Assembly: GCF_033963835.1 (NCBI RefSeq)
Contig: NZ_JAXBME010000007.1
Span: 1 to 64,000, forward strand
Origin: Cytobacillus sp. IB215665
GTDB taxonomy: Bacteria; Bacillota; Bacilli; Bacillales; SM2101
Reading direction: 5' to 3'
Length of the DNA: 64,000 bases
Below, in pieces: positions 8,649 to 18,072 of the stretch. The number at the start of each line of letters is the position of its first letter. Position 1 is the first letter of the stretch. The notes below the pieces were generated by a model. That model made no database searches. It was not told where the DNA came from and saw only the letters and a list, made by a program, of their open reading frames with translations. The translations under genes and the position numbers were made by a program.

Positions 8649-8742
8649 TTTACATCTCTCCTATTTATCATTATTCATTTATTTCACAGTTTCATTGACA
8701 ATCACTTATTTGACCACATACATGGGATCTAGTAAAACGAGA

Positions 8743-9474
8743 TTATACACCCCGTTTATTGCCCCATACGAGTGTATGTAGCTGTGGCAATACTTTTACG
8801 TCATTCAATTCAGGAGAATCTATTGTTTTTTGAACTAACCATTCATATTTGTGAAGTAGTTTATTAACAATGGCTGGATCCTCTGACATAACGTCCTCAT
8901 TACCTACCTGCAGATAAAAATTAATATGTTCATAACGCTTGTGTACCATTTTTGCATATTCTAGGTCCTTATCATCAAATACTACCACTTTTAGACTTAC
9001 ATGCTGTTGTCTGCCTCTACTGACTAACCTGTCAATAATAAAATCTAGTTTCTCAAAATTCGTCTTCATTTCAGAACTAGGTGGTTTAGGTGATATAGTT
9101 AAATCATCGATTAGTAGAAACCAATCCTGCCAAACACTTCCTTGTGTTTCTAACCCTACTCTAATCCCCTTTTCTTTAAGCAAGGTTAGTAGGTGTTCAA
9201 GATTCTTAAGTAATGCTGGATTTCCTCCAGAAATTGTAACATGGTTAAATCGATTTCCTCCAAGTTCAACTAGTCGCTGCCATATTTCCTCCGAAGATAG
9301 TTGCTCTATTTCACTTTTTGCAGACCCGTCCCATGTAAAAGCAGAATCACACCAACTACATGCGTAATCACATCCTGCTGTACGAACAAACATCGTTTTC
9401 TGACCGATAACCATGCCTTCACCTTGGATTGTAGGACCAAAAATTTCTAATACTGGGATTGTTTTTTCCATCAT
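8743..9474 (-). CDS. queE: 7-carboxy-7-deazaguanine synthase, radical SAM
   Basis: QueE converts 6-carboxy-tetrahydropterin to 7-carboxy-7-deazaguanine by radical SAM chemistry with Mg2+. The cluster motif is CDYACSWC, the CxxxCxxC set for the 4Fe-4S cluster, near residue 34. ISGGNPAL supplies the SAM-binding GGxP-like segment (here GGNP). The 243-residue length is usual. The ATG overlaps the queD stop by 4 bp (ATGA), so translation is coupled. Confidence 0.95.
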   Translation of the reverse strand: MMEKTIPVLEIFGPTIQGEGMVIGQKTMFVRTAGCDYACSWCDSAFTWDGSAKSEIEQLSSEEIWQRLVELGGNRFNHVTISGGNPALLKNLEHLLTLLKEKGIRVGLETQGSVWQDWFLLIDDLTISPKPPSSEMKTNFEKLDFIIDRLVSRGRQQHVSLKVVVFDDKDLEYAKMVHKRYEHINFYLQVGNEDVMSEDPAIVNKLLHKYEWLVQKTIDSPELNDVKVLPQLHTLVWGNKRGV

Positions 9475-9908
9475 CGATCACCAGCTTTTGGACGATATAC
9501 AACATAACTCGTAGGTGTTTCACGAACAAAAACTTGAAGGCATTTCGGGCTATTTGGCAACGTATTTAAATGTTCCTGAATAATTTCCCATATCTTTTTT
9601 GCAACAACTTCTGTTGTAGGAAAATCATTTGGGTTTTGATCATTAAATAATTCTTTATGATCATTTATTACAGTATGATCAAATTTGCCGTGAATAAGTT
9701 TTTTCACTTGCTGAAAATTAACTAGGAAACCTGTATGATCAAGATCATCACCAGCAATCGTTATATTCACAAAGTACGTATGTCCGTGTAATTCCCTACA
9801 TTTTCCTGCCTCATCATGCGGAACGAAATGCGCAGCTGCGAATTGCATATCCTTATTTAATTCAAATTGATAAGGGTGTTGTACTTGAGGATAGATTTGT
9901 TGAATCAT
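9471..9908 (-). CDS. queD: 6-carboxy-5,6,7,8-tetrahydropterin synthase
   Basis: QueD turns dihydroneopterin triphosphate into 6-carboxy-tetrahydropterin. It is a 145-residue tunnel-fold protein of the PTPS family. Zinc-binding histidines are visible in AAHF and in LHGHTY, and CRELHGHTY carries the catalytic Cys. The start overlaps the queC stop by 4 bp (ATGA) and the end overlaps queE by 4 bp, so the three genes are tightly coupled. Confidence 0.95.
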   Translation of the reverse strand: MIQQIYPQVQHPYQFELNKDMQFAAAHFVPHDEAGKCRELHGHTYFVNITIAGDDLDHTGFLVNFQQVKKLIHGKFDHTVINDHKELFNDQNPNDFPTTEVVAKKIWEIIQEHLNTLPNSPKCLQVFVRETPTSYVVYRPKAGDR

Positions 9909-10573
9909 GACTTGTTTTCACCCCTATTTTTCGTAGAAACGTATTGTTCAAGGCCTCTTTTACGCAATTTACATGCAGGGCACTCCCCACAACCTTCGGC
10001 AATTATGCCGTTATAACATGTTAAAGTTTTCTTTTGTACGAAATCAAATGCGCCTAATTCGTCTGCCAATTCCCACGTTTCTGCTTTATCAAGCCACATG
10101 AGAGGTGTGTGAATAACGAATTGATAGTCCATAGCGAGATTCAACGTAACATTTAATGATTTAATAAACACATCTCGACAATCTGGATATCCACTAAAAT
10201 CTGTTTCACAAACACCAGTAATAATATGTTTAGCACCAGTTTGTTTCGCTAGCACAGCAGCAAAAGACAAGAATAATAAATTCCTACCATCAACAAACGT
10301 AGTAGGCAATTCACCTTCTTTTTCTTCAATAGCAATATCATCACGTGTTAATGCATTTGGAGCCAATTGGCTGAGAAGGCTCATATCAAGAACTGTATGT
10401 TTTATACCCAATTCATTGGCAATGTTTTTTGCCACTTCAATTTCATTGTCATGTCGTTGATTATATTGAAACGTAACTGCTTCAACAGTCTTATATCTTT
10501 TCATTGCCCAGAAAAGGCAAGTAGTACTATCTTGTCCTCCGCTAAAAACTACAACAGCTTTTTCATTTTTCAT
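9905..10573 (-). CDS. queC: 7-cyano-7-deazaguanine synthase
   Basis: QueC makes preQ0 from 7-carboxy-7-deazaguanine, ammonia and ATP. The 222-residue protein has the PP-loop SGGQDSTTC near the N-terminus and the C-terminal zinc site built from Cys residues in [17 protein letters not shown]. It heads the que operon. A class I preQ1 riboswitch on the same strand lies about 280 bp upstream, so the operon is probably shut down when preQ1 is plentiful. The leader between riboswitch and start is longer than usual. Confidence 0.96.
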   Translation of the reverse strand: MKNEKAVVVFSGGQDSTTCLFWAMKRYKTVEAVTFQYNQRHDNEIEVAKNIANELGIKHTVLDMSLLSQLAPNALTRDDIAIEEKEGELPTTFVDGRNLLFLSFAAVLAKQTGAKHIITGVCETDFSGYPDCRDVFIKSLNVTLNLAMDYQFVIHTPLMWLDKAETWELADELGAFDFVQKKTLTCYNGIIAEGCGECPACKLRKRGLEQYVSTKNRGENKS

Positions 10574-10825
10574 TATGTGTGACCCCTCTCTACTGTTAAA
10601 TCCTTGTCATATTCAATTTTTCAAAGAGTTATATCAATCCATTATTAGGTAATTTTTTTCAGCAATGTTATATTTACTAATTAAATTTAGTTAGTAAATA
10701 TCACGAACTCTATTCGTTTATTTTGATGCTATTTATCTGATGTGAGCAGAAAATAGCCAAACAAAAAAAGCATTTGTCAAACACGATGTAGTTTTTAAAT
10801 TGATTGTTATAAAATCAAATAAAAA

Positions 10826-10858
10826 AACTCCACCCTAAGGACGCAGCTATTTCCTTAG
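10826..10858 (-). terminator. riboswitch-controlled intrinsic terminator
   Basis: Read leftward, CTAAGG (the end of the aptamer) pairs with CCTTAG across a 12-base loop, followed by GGTGGAG and seven T. The stem shares CTAAGG with the preQ1 aptamer tail, so ligand binding and terminator formation are linked, the usual logic of transcriptional preQ1 switches. Confidence 0.75.
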
Positions 10859-10887
10859 TTTTTTATAGAGGGTGTTCTAGAACCTCT
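10853..10887 (-). promoter_or_regulatory. preQ1 riboswitch, class I
   Basis: On the minus strand the element reads AGAGGTTCTAG, then ACCCTCT closing the 5-bp P1 stem, then the A-rich tail TAAAAAACTAAGG that folds back into the pseudoknot. This matches the class I preQ1 aptamer almost base for base. A terminator directly follows. It controls queCDEF, which starts about 280 bp further on. The distance is unusual, but no other leftward gene lies between. Confidence 0.93.
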
Positions 10888-10906
10888 CCCGTAAATTATG
10901 GATAAT

Positions 10907-10935
10907 TTCATAAGTACTTACGGTATTCTTTTCAA
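10907..10935 (-). promoter_or_regulatory. candidate sigma-A promoter for the preQ1 leader
   Basis: On the minus strand TTGAAA (10930-10935) and TATGAA (10907-10912) are separated by 17 bp and would start transcription about 15-20 bases before the aptamer. The -10 is imperfect, so the call rests mainly on position. Confidence 0.45.
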
Positions 10936-11113
10936 TTTTTCACTAGGTTAATATATCACAACTAAACGAAAAACTCCATAGAAATTATTTGCATGTGAAT
11001 TGATTCGGTCTAATATTTCTAACTGGATTGTTTTATCATTCCTAATATAACGTATTCTCAAACTACTCTTCTCATACTGCAATTTTGTTATTATTGCTTA
11101 CTATATAAATTAA

Positions 11114-11273
11114 GGCTGTTTTCGTCTTGATTGTTTCTTATCGTTCTAAATAAGAACGTATAAACCTAGCGTTCGTGCCATCTTTTCTACTTTTACAATA
11201 ATTGAGGTTTCTTACAACTCTTCATACCGATCTTTGTTACTAAAAAATAATAACAAAGTTTACGATAAAGGCC
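11114..11273 (+). mobile_element. MITE-like element, copy with 8-bp target duplication
   Basis: A 160-bp copy beginning GGCTGTTTTCGT and ending ACGATAAAGGCC, so the ends are imperfect inverted repeats. It is flanked on both sides by TAAATTAA (11106-11113 and 11274-11281), a clean 8-bp direct repeat. The inner segment GTTCGTGCCATCTTTTC is shared with other copies. It carries no gene. The copy lies between queC and the DUF5692-like gene. Confidence 0.8.
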
Positions 11274-11534
11274 TAAATTAAATACAAAGGCTCTTGTGAT
11301 AATTTTTGCAACATCAAAGTGGAATTTATGTCTCATTGCTATTATTCCATAGAAGAAAAGAGACATTGAACAAGAATTGTATACTCTATAGTATGATAAA
11401 CAGCAAACATCCAAAATAGCCCAAAGAAAGGGTAACTGTAACTCAGGATAAGGTAACAATCATTCAACAACCTTTAACTTACTATCACCAGTCACCCTTT
11501 GTTAAATTATTTATACATTTTGTTTATTTCATGT

Positions 11535-12719
11535 TTAAACGAGAGCAAATTCACCTTGCTTCTTCATTTTCACAACTCTCTTCACATAAACGTATGCATA
11601 TGCCCCGTTTGCTACTAAACTAATTACAGCTACTGAAAGCATTAAAAAATCGTTACGCGGTACTAATAATTCCACTGATTCAGTAAATCTTGGAAATGTA
11701 AAATAATACATAAACCAAGCTGCCAATGTGAATGCACGCGCTTGTAACCATGTGCCTTTTTTAATGAACATAGCAGGTAATGTACAAGATAGTAGCACCA
11801 TAAATTGAGCAGAAGCTGATCCAGGGAAATTTAAATAAACAAATACCCAATTCCAAATATCATAAGCGATTATCCATAAAAGAGGCATTTTCGGCCACAG
11901 CATATCCTTCTCTTTACTATTATCAATATATATTCCTTTAAATCCATAAAATAGCGTAGCAATTGACAACACACCTGCTATACCATTTAAAATGTTAGGT
12001 AAATATCCCATAGTAAAATCTTGTGTTACTGCCTCTCCAATGTTTAATGCTAAAAATAATGCTGCTACTAGTTTTGCAGAAGTAAGTCCACCAAGCTTCG
12101 AATATCTCATTAAAATGAACCATACACTTGCACCTACAACAGAATATACTTTTACCCATTTGAACCAATAAGTAACACCGTAACTTGTCCAAATAGGCAA
12201 TAAGGCTATCGGTAAAACGAAAAAAAAGATGATTCCAGCCCATTTTGATTTTCTAAACAATTCGTTTAAGCCCATTAAAACAATTAGAATCATTACCCAA
12301 TGAAAAATTGATAAGGGACTATTATGCTCTTTGGCAACGCCTTCATAAAACCCATTTTTGTATGATAAATCTCCATCTTTATTAACTATAAGTGATATAT
12401 TATCAAACTCAGTAATTAGTGCACCTGTTTCACTAGTCATACTTAAAACAGATTCGTTTAATGTCCATGACTTTACTTCTTCTACATTATGACCACCATA
12501 TTGCTTAATTACAGTCACTTTATTATTATCCTTAAATTCAAAACGATAGAAAAATGCCCCCTCTCCAGATTCTCCATCTACTATCATTTGCCATGTTCCT
12601 AACAGTTCATCTGCATTAGCTTCACTTGCGAATACGACATTAGAAGTTGAAAAACTAAAAAATAACATAAAAATTAATCCAAAAATAAAACTTAGTTTCA
12701 AACGTGCCAGTTTACACAT
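11535..12719 (-). CDS. polytopic membrane protein, DUF5692-like, with exported N-terminal domain
   Basis: A 394-residue protein. Residues 1-32 form a signal sequence ending near VFASEA. Residues about 35-130 are a soluble segment (ELLGTWQMIVDGE...) with the look of a small lipocalin-like beta-barrel that would sit outside the cell. About nine membrane spans then run to the end. The membrane part resembles the DUF5692 family, from memory. AGGAGGGG before the ATG is a strong ribosome site. Function is unknown, and no neighbour helps. The family assignment is moderate; the domain layout is plain from the sequence. Confidence 0.72.
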   Translation of the reverse strand: MCKLARLKLSFIFGLIFMLFFSFSTSNVVFASEANADELLGTWQMIVDGESGEGAFFYRFEFKDNNKVTVIKQYGGHNVEEVKSWTLNESVLSMTSETGALITEFDNISLIVNKDGDLSYKNGFYEGVAKEHNSPLSIFHWVMILIVLMGLNELFRKSKWAGIIFFFVLPIALLPIWTSYGVTYWFKWVKVYSVVGASVWFILMRYSKLGGLTSAKLVAALFLALNIGEAVTQDFTMGYLPNILNGIAGVLSIATLFYGFKGIYIDNSKEKDMLWPKMPLLWIIAYDIWNWVFVYLNFPGSASAQFMVLLSCTLPAMFIKKGTWLQARAFTLAAWFMYYFTFPRFTESVELLVPRNDFLMLSVAVISLVANGAYAYVYVKRVVKMKKQGEFALV

Positions 12720-12925
12720 GGTGTACCCCTCCTATACTTTTGTAGGATAATATATGATATACTATTCAGACTTTTCACTGAGCAGGTATATCTGGAGTAT
12801 TAATCATGCTTCTTCTTAACATATTATATATTGTATATACTGCATATTTTTATTTTACTATAATGTGCTAATCGGGTAGTTTATTCTCTATAAAGTTCAT
12901 AAATTGCTCAATAATATATATTAAA

Positions 12926-12974
12926 TAACCACAATGAAAGGATTATTATAAATATAACCCTTTCATTGTGGTTA
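12926..12974. repeat. hairpin with a 16-bp perfect stem
   Basis: TAACCACAATGAAAGG (12926-12941) pairs perfectly with 12959-12974 across a 17-base AT loop. Neither side has a classic T-run, although TTTAAT follows on the minus strand. It lies upstream of the DUF5692-like gene and beside a MITE copy. It may be a weak bidirectional terminator or a separate small repeat. Confidence 0.6.
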
Positions 12975-13007
12975 CCTAAAAATCAGATCATAGATTTCTT
13001 TTCATAA

Positions 13008-13174
13008 GTCTCTTTTCTTAAGCTTTGTTGCGATTGTTACTAATAATGGAATATGATGAGTTTTATGGTCGCTCCAACATGGTTATAAAAGAAAAGATGC
13101 CACGTAGGCTACAGGTATACATGCTTAAAACTTTGAACAAAAAGAAACAATTATTATTACTACGGCACTTTTCC
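13008..13174 (-). mobile_element. MITE-like element, inverted copy
   Basis: A diverged copy in reverse orientation. It starts GTCTCTTTTCTTAAGCTTTG, the reverse complement of the family's right end, contains AGAAAAGATGCC as the inverted core, and ends near AACAATTATTATTACTACGG plus CACTTTTCC, a decayed left end. No target duplication survives. Part of a further inverted end lies at about 13247-13300. These sequences create the 137-codon frame at 13025-13438, which I reject as a gene. Confidence 0.65.
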
Positions 13175-13427
13175 TTAAATTGTTGCTTGTTTCACTTACA
13201 TCTGAGGAACTGGTATGTATTATTGGTTTTAGAGAACAAAATGCGCTTTTCAAAAACAGCCTATTTAAAAAGAAACAATTATTATGAATATAGCCTTTTT
13301 CATAACTATATTGCTTCTTTAATGAGAACGCCGTCTTTTTATAGAAGAACAGGCCATAGTTTTATACCTACGAATACATCTACTTTGCGTAAAAGTGTTG
13401 AATATAAGATTTTGATTAAAATAGAAT

Positions 13428-14414
13428 TTAACTTTTAACAATTGGCATTTTAATTTTAATATATAAAAATGGTGAATCATACTTGTAAGTTATTTTACCG
13501 TGATACTCATTAATAATATCATTTATAATTGTCGTACCGAGCCCTCTATGTTTTCCTTTTGAAGACCGACCATATGATGTAAATAAAGAATCGATAATTT
13601 GTTTTGGAATATGCTGGGTGTGATTTACTGACTCAAGTATGTAAAAACCACTTACCATTGATGACTTCAATACGACAGAACCTTCTTTATGAACTCTTGA
13701 ATATCCAACGGCAGCTTCGACACTATTTTCAAGTAAATTACTAACTAACTTACTTTGATTTAAGTTGCTCATTGGTAATAGTGTTAGTGGAACTTGTAAC
13801 TGATAGGTTACATCTATCCCTTCTTTCATAGCCTCGACATAATAATGATGTAAGTGTGCTGTGATATGTCCTTTTTCACCTTTAATGGTCAAATTAACAT
13901 TTTCGTATTCACCTATCAGCGATTCAACGTATGATCTCGCCTCTATTAATCTTTCTTCTTCAAGCATGTATTGAAAAACATTCATATGCTTCATCACGTC
14001 ATGCCTTTGACTCCTGATTTCTCGAAAAGCATCTTGTATACTCATCTTCTCTTCTTGCAAAACTGAATCATTCAATAATAAAAGCTGTATTTTACCCAAT
14101 GATGACCATCTGAAACATTCAACTAACATATTAACGACCCATAAACTAGTAAACACGATAGGCTTATTACTATAAAATTGAAGAAACACTATGATAATTT
14201 GAATGAGCCAAAGTATGCTACTTAACAATAAAATAACCTCTACTTGGAAGAATATTTTTTGAACCTTCTTCCATAGAAACAACCACACAACAGCATAGAC
14301 GATTAAGAATGTAATTGTCACGTTAATAGATAGAAATAATTTATGTATAACTGTTAATGATGATAATAAAAGTACAATAAAGATCATACTCGTATGAAAT
14401 ATCTTTAAGTTCAC
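13428..14414 (-). CDS. natK: sensor histidine kinase, NatK-like (AgrC/GHKL class)
   Basis: A 328-residue kinase with about four membrane spans in the first 115 residues and no separate sensor domain. A coiled linker leads to the H-box RSQRHDVMKHMN, whose His is the phosphorylation site. The GHKL ATPase part shows the N-box LLENSVEAA and the G-box RGLGTTII. A GTG start preceded by AAAGGGG is used. It follows natR by 12 bp on the same strand and lies divergent from natAB, the arrangement of the Bacillus subtilis nat locus, where NatK/NatR switch on the sodium exporter NatAB. The name rests on this synteny plus family. Confidence 0.85.
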   Translation of the reverse strand: MNLKIFHTSMIFIVLLLSSLTVIHKLFLSINVTITFLIVYAVVWLFLWKKVQKIFFQVEVILLLSSILWLIQIIIVFLQFYSNKPIVFTSLWVVNMLVECFRWSSLGKIQLLLLNDSVLQEEKMSIQDAFREIRSQRHDVMKHMNVFQYMLEEERLIEARSYVESLIGEYENVNLTIKGEKGHITAHLHHYYVEAMKEGIDVTYQLQVPLTLLPMSNLNQSKLVSNLLENSVEAAVGYSRVHKEGSVVLKSSMVSGFYILESVNHTQHIPKQIIDSLFTSYGRSSKGKHRGLGTTIINDIINEYHGKITYKYDSPFLYIKIKMPIVKS

Positions 14415-14426
14415 AATTGTACCCCT

Positions 14427-15128
14427 TTAAAAATAATTTTCTTGCACGTATTCAAGTTTACTTTTGGTAATAATCGCTGTTTGATTCGTATGCTGAAAAG
14501 AGATAGAAAAAGAATTTTTAGCATATATTGAGAAATTTTTTACGTAATGTAGGTTAATAATAAAAGATCGGTGAGAGCGAATGAAATTTCGGTTATTCAA
14601 CTGATCTTCTAAATCGCTTAATGATTGGTACGTTTCAAACTCTCCATCTATAGTAACTAACTTTGATGATCGACCTGTTCTTTCAATAAAGAGAATGTTT
14701 TTTTTATCAATGAAGTTCATTTCAGATTTTTGTTTTAACACTAACTTCCCTTCATCTTTTGTTGGTGCCATATGCCTTTTATATCTATTCATACCTTTCA
14801 TTAGTCTATCTTTAGAGTATGGCTTTAAAATATAGTCAAGAACATCCAATTCGAATGCATGAACAGCGTATCCACTATGACCAGTTAAAAAAATTACTTT
14901 TATGTCCAAAGCATAAGTTTGAATAAAATCAGCTAATTCATAACCTGAAAGCTTTGGCATTTCAATATCGGTGATCAGGAGATCTATCTCATTCTTCTTA
15001 ATAAACTCATAAGCTTCTTCAGAATCAGTTGTTGAAAAATGAATCGAGAACATCTCTTCTTTTCTTAATAATGCTTCAAGTTTCTCCAAATCGTACTTAT
15101 GATCGTCAACTAGACCAACCTTCACCAT
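14427..15128 (-). CDS. natR: LytTR-family response regulator, NatR-like
   Basis: A 233-residue two-domain regulator. The receiver domain (1-120) shows the acidic pair VDDHKYD, the phospho-acceptor in DLLITDIEMPKLSG, and the conserved Lys in LKPYSKD. The LytTR DNA-binding domain (about 135-230) contains FIRSHRSFIINLHYV, its hallmark. It is encoded just ahead of its kinase and 164 bp from the divergent natA start. A direct repeat with a 21-bp period in that gap is a strong candidate for its binding site. Confidence 0.9.
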   Translation of the reverse strand: MVKVGLVDDHKYDLEKLEALLRKEEMFSIHFSTTDSEEAYEFIKKNEIDLLITDIEMPKLSGYELADFIQTYALDIKVIFLTGHSGYAVHAFELDVLDYILKPYSKDRLMKGMNRYKRHMAPTKDEGKLVLKQKSEMNFIDKKNILFIERTGRSSKLVTIDGEFETYQSLSDLEDQLNNRNFIRSHRSFIINLHYVKNFSIYAKNSFSISFQHTNQTAIITKSKLEYVQENYF

Positions 15129-15192
15129 ATCCTCACTCCGAAACTAATCTGTTTTTTTTATCCTAACATAAATAAAATACCATAAATGGAAT

Positions 15193-15223
15193 TTTCACGA
15201 CAGGAAAAGAATGTTTCACGACA
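15193..15223. promoter_or_regulatory. candidate NatR (LytTR) operator: direct repeat, 21-bp period
   Basis: TTTCACGACA occurs at 15193-15202 and again, identically, at 15214-15223. The 21-bp period equals two helix turns, the spacing used by LytTR-type regulators that bind direct repeats as dimers. The pair lies between natR and natA, 70 bp before the natA start, so it could control natAB and possibly natRK. Confidence 0.7.
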
Positions 15224-15292
15224 ACATGGTTGGTAAAATTCATAAGGTTTTGTAAAGTGAAGACAGTTATAAATGAGGGGAGCGAACGATGG

Positions 15293-16030
15293 ATGATCGA
15301 AGTGAAAAACGTATCCAAACAATTTAAGGAAAAGAAAAAGACGATTGCGGCTGTAAAGGATGTTTCTTTTTCTATTTCAAAGGGTGAGATCGTTGGTCTA
15401 TTAGGAGAAAATGGTGCAGGGAAAACAACTTTGTTAAGAATGATATCAACAATTATGGAGCCTACAAATGGATCTATAAAGATTAATGGTATTGATATAT
15501 CCAAGAAAACAATGGGTATAAAGCAGCAAATCGGCGTTTTATTCGGCAGTGAAACTGGATTGTACGATCGCCTTTCAGCAAGAGAAAATTTAGCATATTT
15601 CGCTTCACTTTACGGTATTAGTAAGCACGAAACGAATGTCCGTATAGATCAATTAGCTGTGCGCTTTGGTATGAAGGATTATATCGACAGAAAAGTTGGT
15701 GGATACTCTAAAGGAATGCGCCAAAAGGTAGCAATCGCAAGAACACTTATTCATGATCCTGACATTATTTTATTTGATGAACCTACTACAGGCCTTGATA
15801 TTACGTCAGCAAATATGTTTCGCGAATTAGTTCACCAACTCCGTAAAGAGGGTAAAACAATTATTTTCTCAAGCCACATTATGGAAGAGGTAAAGATGTT
15901 ATGTCAGTCAATTATTATGATTCATAAAGGTGAGCTCGTATATCAAGGTGCTATTGATGAACTGTATAAACAAGAAGAAAGTGAAGATTTAAATTATATA
16001 TTTATGTCAAGATTAGTGAGAGGTGCTTAA
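15293..16030 (+). CDS. natA: ABC-type Na+ exporter ATP-binding protein
   Basis: A 245-residue ATPase with Walker A GENGAGKTT, signature YSKGMRQK, Walker B IILFDEPTTGLD and switch His in SSHIMEE. Together with NatB it is known in Bacillus subtilis to extrude Na+ using ATP. The frame is open from 15230, but GAGGGG upstream of ATG 15293 and homology to the usual MIEVKNVSK opening support this start. natB follows after one base. Control by NatK/NatR is likely from the adjacent repeat operator. Confidence 0.9.
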   Translation: MIEVKNVSKQFKEKKKTIAAVKDVSFSISKGEIVGLLGENGAGKTTLLRMISTIMEPTNGSIKINGIDISKKTMGIKQQIGVLFGSETGLYDRLSARENLAYFASLYGISKHETNVRIDQLAVRFGMKDYIDRKVGGYSKGMRQKVAIARTLIHDPDIILFDEPTTGLDITSANMFRELVHQLRKEGKTIIFSSHIMEEVKMLCQSIIMIHKGELVYQGAIDELYKQEESEDLNYIFMSRLVRGA

Positions 16031-16031
16031 A

Positions 16032-17201
16032 ATGATTTGGACAATTTACAAAAAAGAATTAATTGATTCGCTTCGTGATCGCAAGACAATCATGCTTAGT
16101 ATTCTCATTCCAATGTTATTTAGCTTAGGGATGGTGTTTTTCTACGAGGCATTCTTCTTTAAAGACTCAACCGAAAACTATACAGTTGCTGTAGAGAACA
16201 CGATAGATGATAAAACATATGATTGGTTTTCTAATTTAGAAAGTGTAACTGTGTCAAAGGTGACCGATCCTATCCAAACTGTGAAAGACGGAGAAGCAAC
16301 GATTGCCTTATATGCAGACCAAGATTTTCTTAACCAGATTGAACAAGGTGGGTCACCTGCTATTGATATATACGTAGATCAATTTAGTCAAAAAGGCGAG
16401 CTAGCTACCAGTACGATAAACTCTCACCTAAACACTTTAAAAGAAACCGTCCAACAAAAGAGGTATGAAGATTATAATTTAGACGCTGATGCATTTGAAC
16501 CCTTTCTTTTCTCGATTAATAGCATTTCTGAATCTGAGGAAGATACATCAAGCTTTCTCCTAAGCATTCTTGCTCCACTAATTATTGTGATGTCTATTAT
16601 TACGGGTGGAATTCCTACTAGTAATGATTTATTTGCGGGTGAGAAAGAAAGAAACACGATGGAAGCATTATTAATGACACCAGTAAAACGCACAAACATA
16701 CTTTTTGGTAAATGGTTAACCGTTTCTACCTTAAGTACGTTTAGTGGAATTTTTGCTACAGTGATGTTCGTTATTACGACCAAATTATTTACCGAAGGAC
16801 TAACGAATGTTATACCAGACGACAAAGTGGCACCATTCATCGGGGTTATGAGTATTGGAATTTTAGCTTTTGCTCCCTTAATTTCTAGCATAATGATGAT
16901 GCTAAGTCTATTAGCAAATACAGTTAAGGAAGCAGGAAACTATGTATCGCCTTTGTCTATGTTAGCGATGATTCCATTCTTTCTACTAATGGGCTTATCT
17001 GTAAATGAAATAACTACAACCCATTTTCTCATTCCATTTTTCAATATTTTCGCATTAATTAAACAATTAATTTTCGGTGTGTATTCTATTGAAAGCATAG
17101 GAATGGTAGTAGCAAGCTCAGTTCTCGTTATCGCTATCTTATTTTTACTTGGCTCATTCATGTTCAAAAAAGACCGCTGGGTATTAGGAAAAGGAGCGTG
17201 A
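16032..17201 (+). CDS. natB: ABC-type Na+ exporter permease
   Basis: A 389-residue ABC-2 permease. One membrane span near residues 20-42 is followed by a long outer loop (about 45-170, acidic and Ser/Thr-rich) and then five spans in the C-terminal half, the classic NatB layout. AGAGGTG six bases before ATG 16032 fixes the start, although the frame opens nine bases earlier at GTG. It ends at a strong bidirectional terminator. The sodium substrate is assigned through synteny with natKR. Confidence 0.88.
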   Translation: MIWTIYKKELIDSLRDRKTIMLSILIPMLFSLGMVFFYEAFFFKDSTENYTVAVENTIDDKTYDWFSNLESVTVSKVTDPIQTVKDGEATIALYADQDFLNQIEQGGSPAIDIYVDQFSQKGELATSTINSHLNTLKETVQQKRYEDYNLDADAFEPFLFSINSISESEEDTSSFLLSILAPLIIVMSIITGGIPTSNDLFAGEKERNTMEALLMTPVKRTNILFGKWLTVSTLSTFSGIFATVMFVITTKLFTEGLTNVIPDDKVAPFIGVMSIGILAFAPLISSIMMMLSLLANTVKEAGNYVSPLSMLAMIPFFLLMGLSVNEITTTHFLIPFFNIFALIKQLIFGVYSIESIGMVVASSVLVIAILFLLGSFMFKKDRWVLGKGA

Positions 17202-17272
17202 CATACTAGCTTTACCTATATGTGATCTTTTAACAGCAGGTCAGTGAACTCGTTCTAGTAAACATAAAGATC

Positions 17273-17309
17273 AAAAAATCAGGTGGTCACTGCTCCGCCT
17301 GATTTTTGA
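17273..17309. terminator. bidirectional intrinsic terminator after natB
   Basis: AAAAAATCAGG pairs with CCTGATTTTT around a GC-containing loop, giving a stem with A-run before and T-run after, effective in either direction. It closes the natAB transcript. Confidence 0.8.
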
Positions 17310-17483
17310 AATTCGAAATCTTAGTATTTTTATGTGTGAAAGTTGAGATATATGTTTTAGCAAAACCGTGTAACTTGATTTTAATAGACTCAGTGGGTAA
17401 CGAATGGTGTTTCGTTAAACCAACTGATGCTTGAAGGAATAAAAAAACTAAAAATTATAGAACGTAAGAAAAGTAGGGGTAAA

Positions 17484-17789
17484 ATGTCAGGTACAAAAAA
17501 AACATATAATACTAACCTAGCAAAACGCTGGATGATAACCATTGGGATATTTTTAATTGTTCAATTGATCTTTATCGCAGTTGATGGCACTTTCCTAGAG
17601 CCAAACATTAATGATAGTGATCATTTAATTGCTAAGTTTGGGAGATGGGTTCTGGAGTCGAAACTATTTACACAATGGATTACGCCATATTCCTTTCCGT
17701 TTTTTAATTTGTTTATGACAATTTATGTTTTTGCTTTGCTCGTTCATGCAGGACTAGACATCGTATCAATTATGTTATCAAAAAAATAA
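17484..17789 (+). CDS. small membrane protein, YfzA-like
   Basis: About 101 residues with two membrane spans: one at about 18-36 (TIGIFLIVQLIFIAVDG) and one at about 75-95 (FFNLFMTIYVFALLVHAG). Length and layout fit the YfzA-like family of uncharacterised Bacillus membrane proteins; this is from memory and moderate. The frame opens at 17427, but TAGGGG five bases before ATG 17484 makes that the real start. Confidence 0.6.
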   Translation: MSGTKKTYNTNLAKRWMITIGIFLIVQLIFIAVDGTFLEPNINDSDHLIAKFGRWVLESKLFTQWITPYSFPFFNLFMTIYVFALLVHAGLDIVSIMLSKK

Positions 17790-18072
17790 AGAAAAGATTC
17801 AAGAGATTACTGGGATACCTTTTAGTGAAAAACACTGCATTTTTTTAGCAGACAAATACAATATCTCAATAAGGAAGAAGCTCTAGCTTATGATAGTAAG
17901 CTTCAATTTTTCTGTAACATTTTAAAAGTGAGATTCTACCTTACAAATGGTTTATGCAGATGTTAATGGTGAGCAATTAAAAAACTATTGTTCTGTTATA
18001 GAAAAAGTTTTGATGTAACACCATCGCTTGTATCACTACTAAAGGCAGATATTGTCTAGAAGGAGAGTATTT

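Noticed and set aside
11193-11459. 88-codon leftward frame
   Set aside because: Its 3' part is the MITE copy at 11114-11273, and it lacks a ribosome site.
13025-13438. 137-codon rightward frame
   Set aside because: It is built from an inverted MITE copy plus a further inverted end, and it runs into the natK stop.
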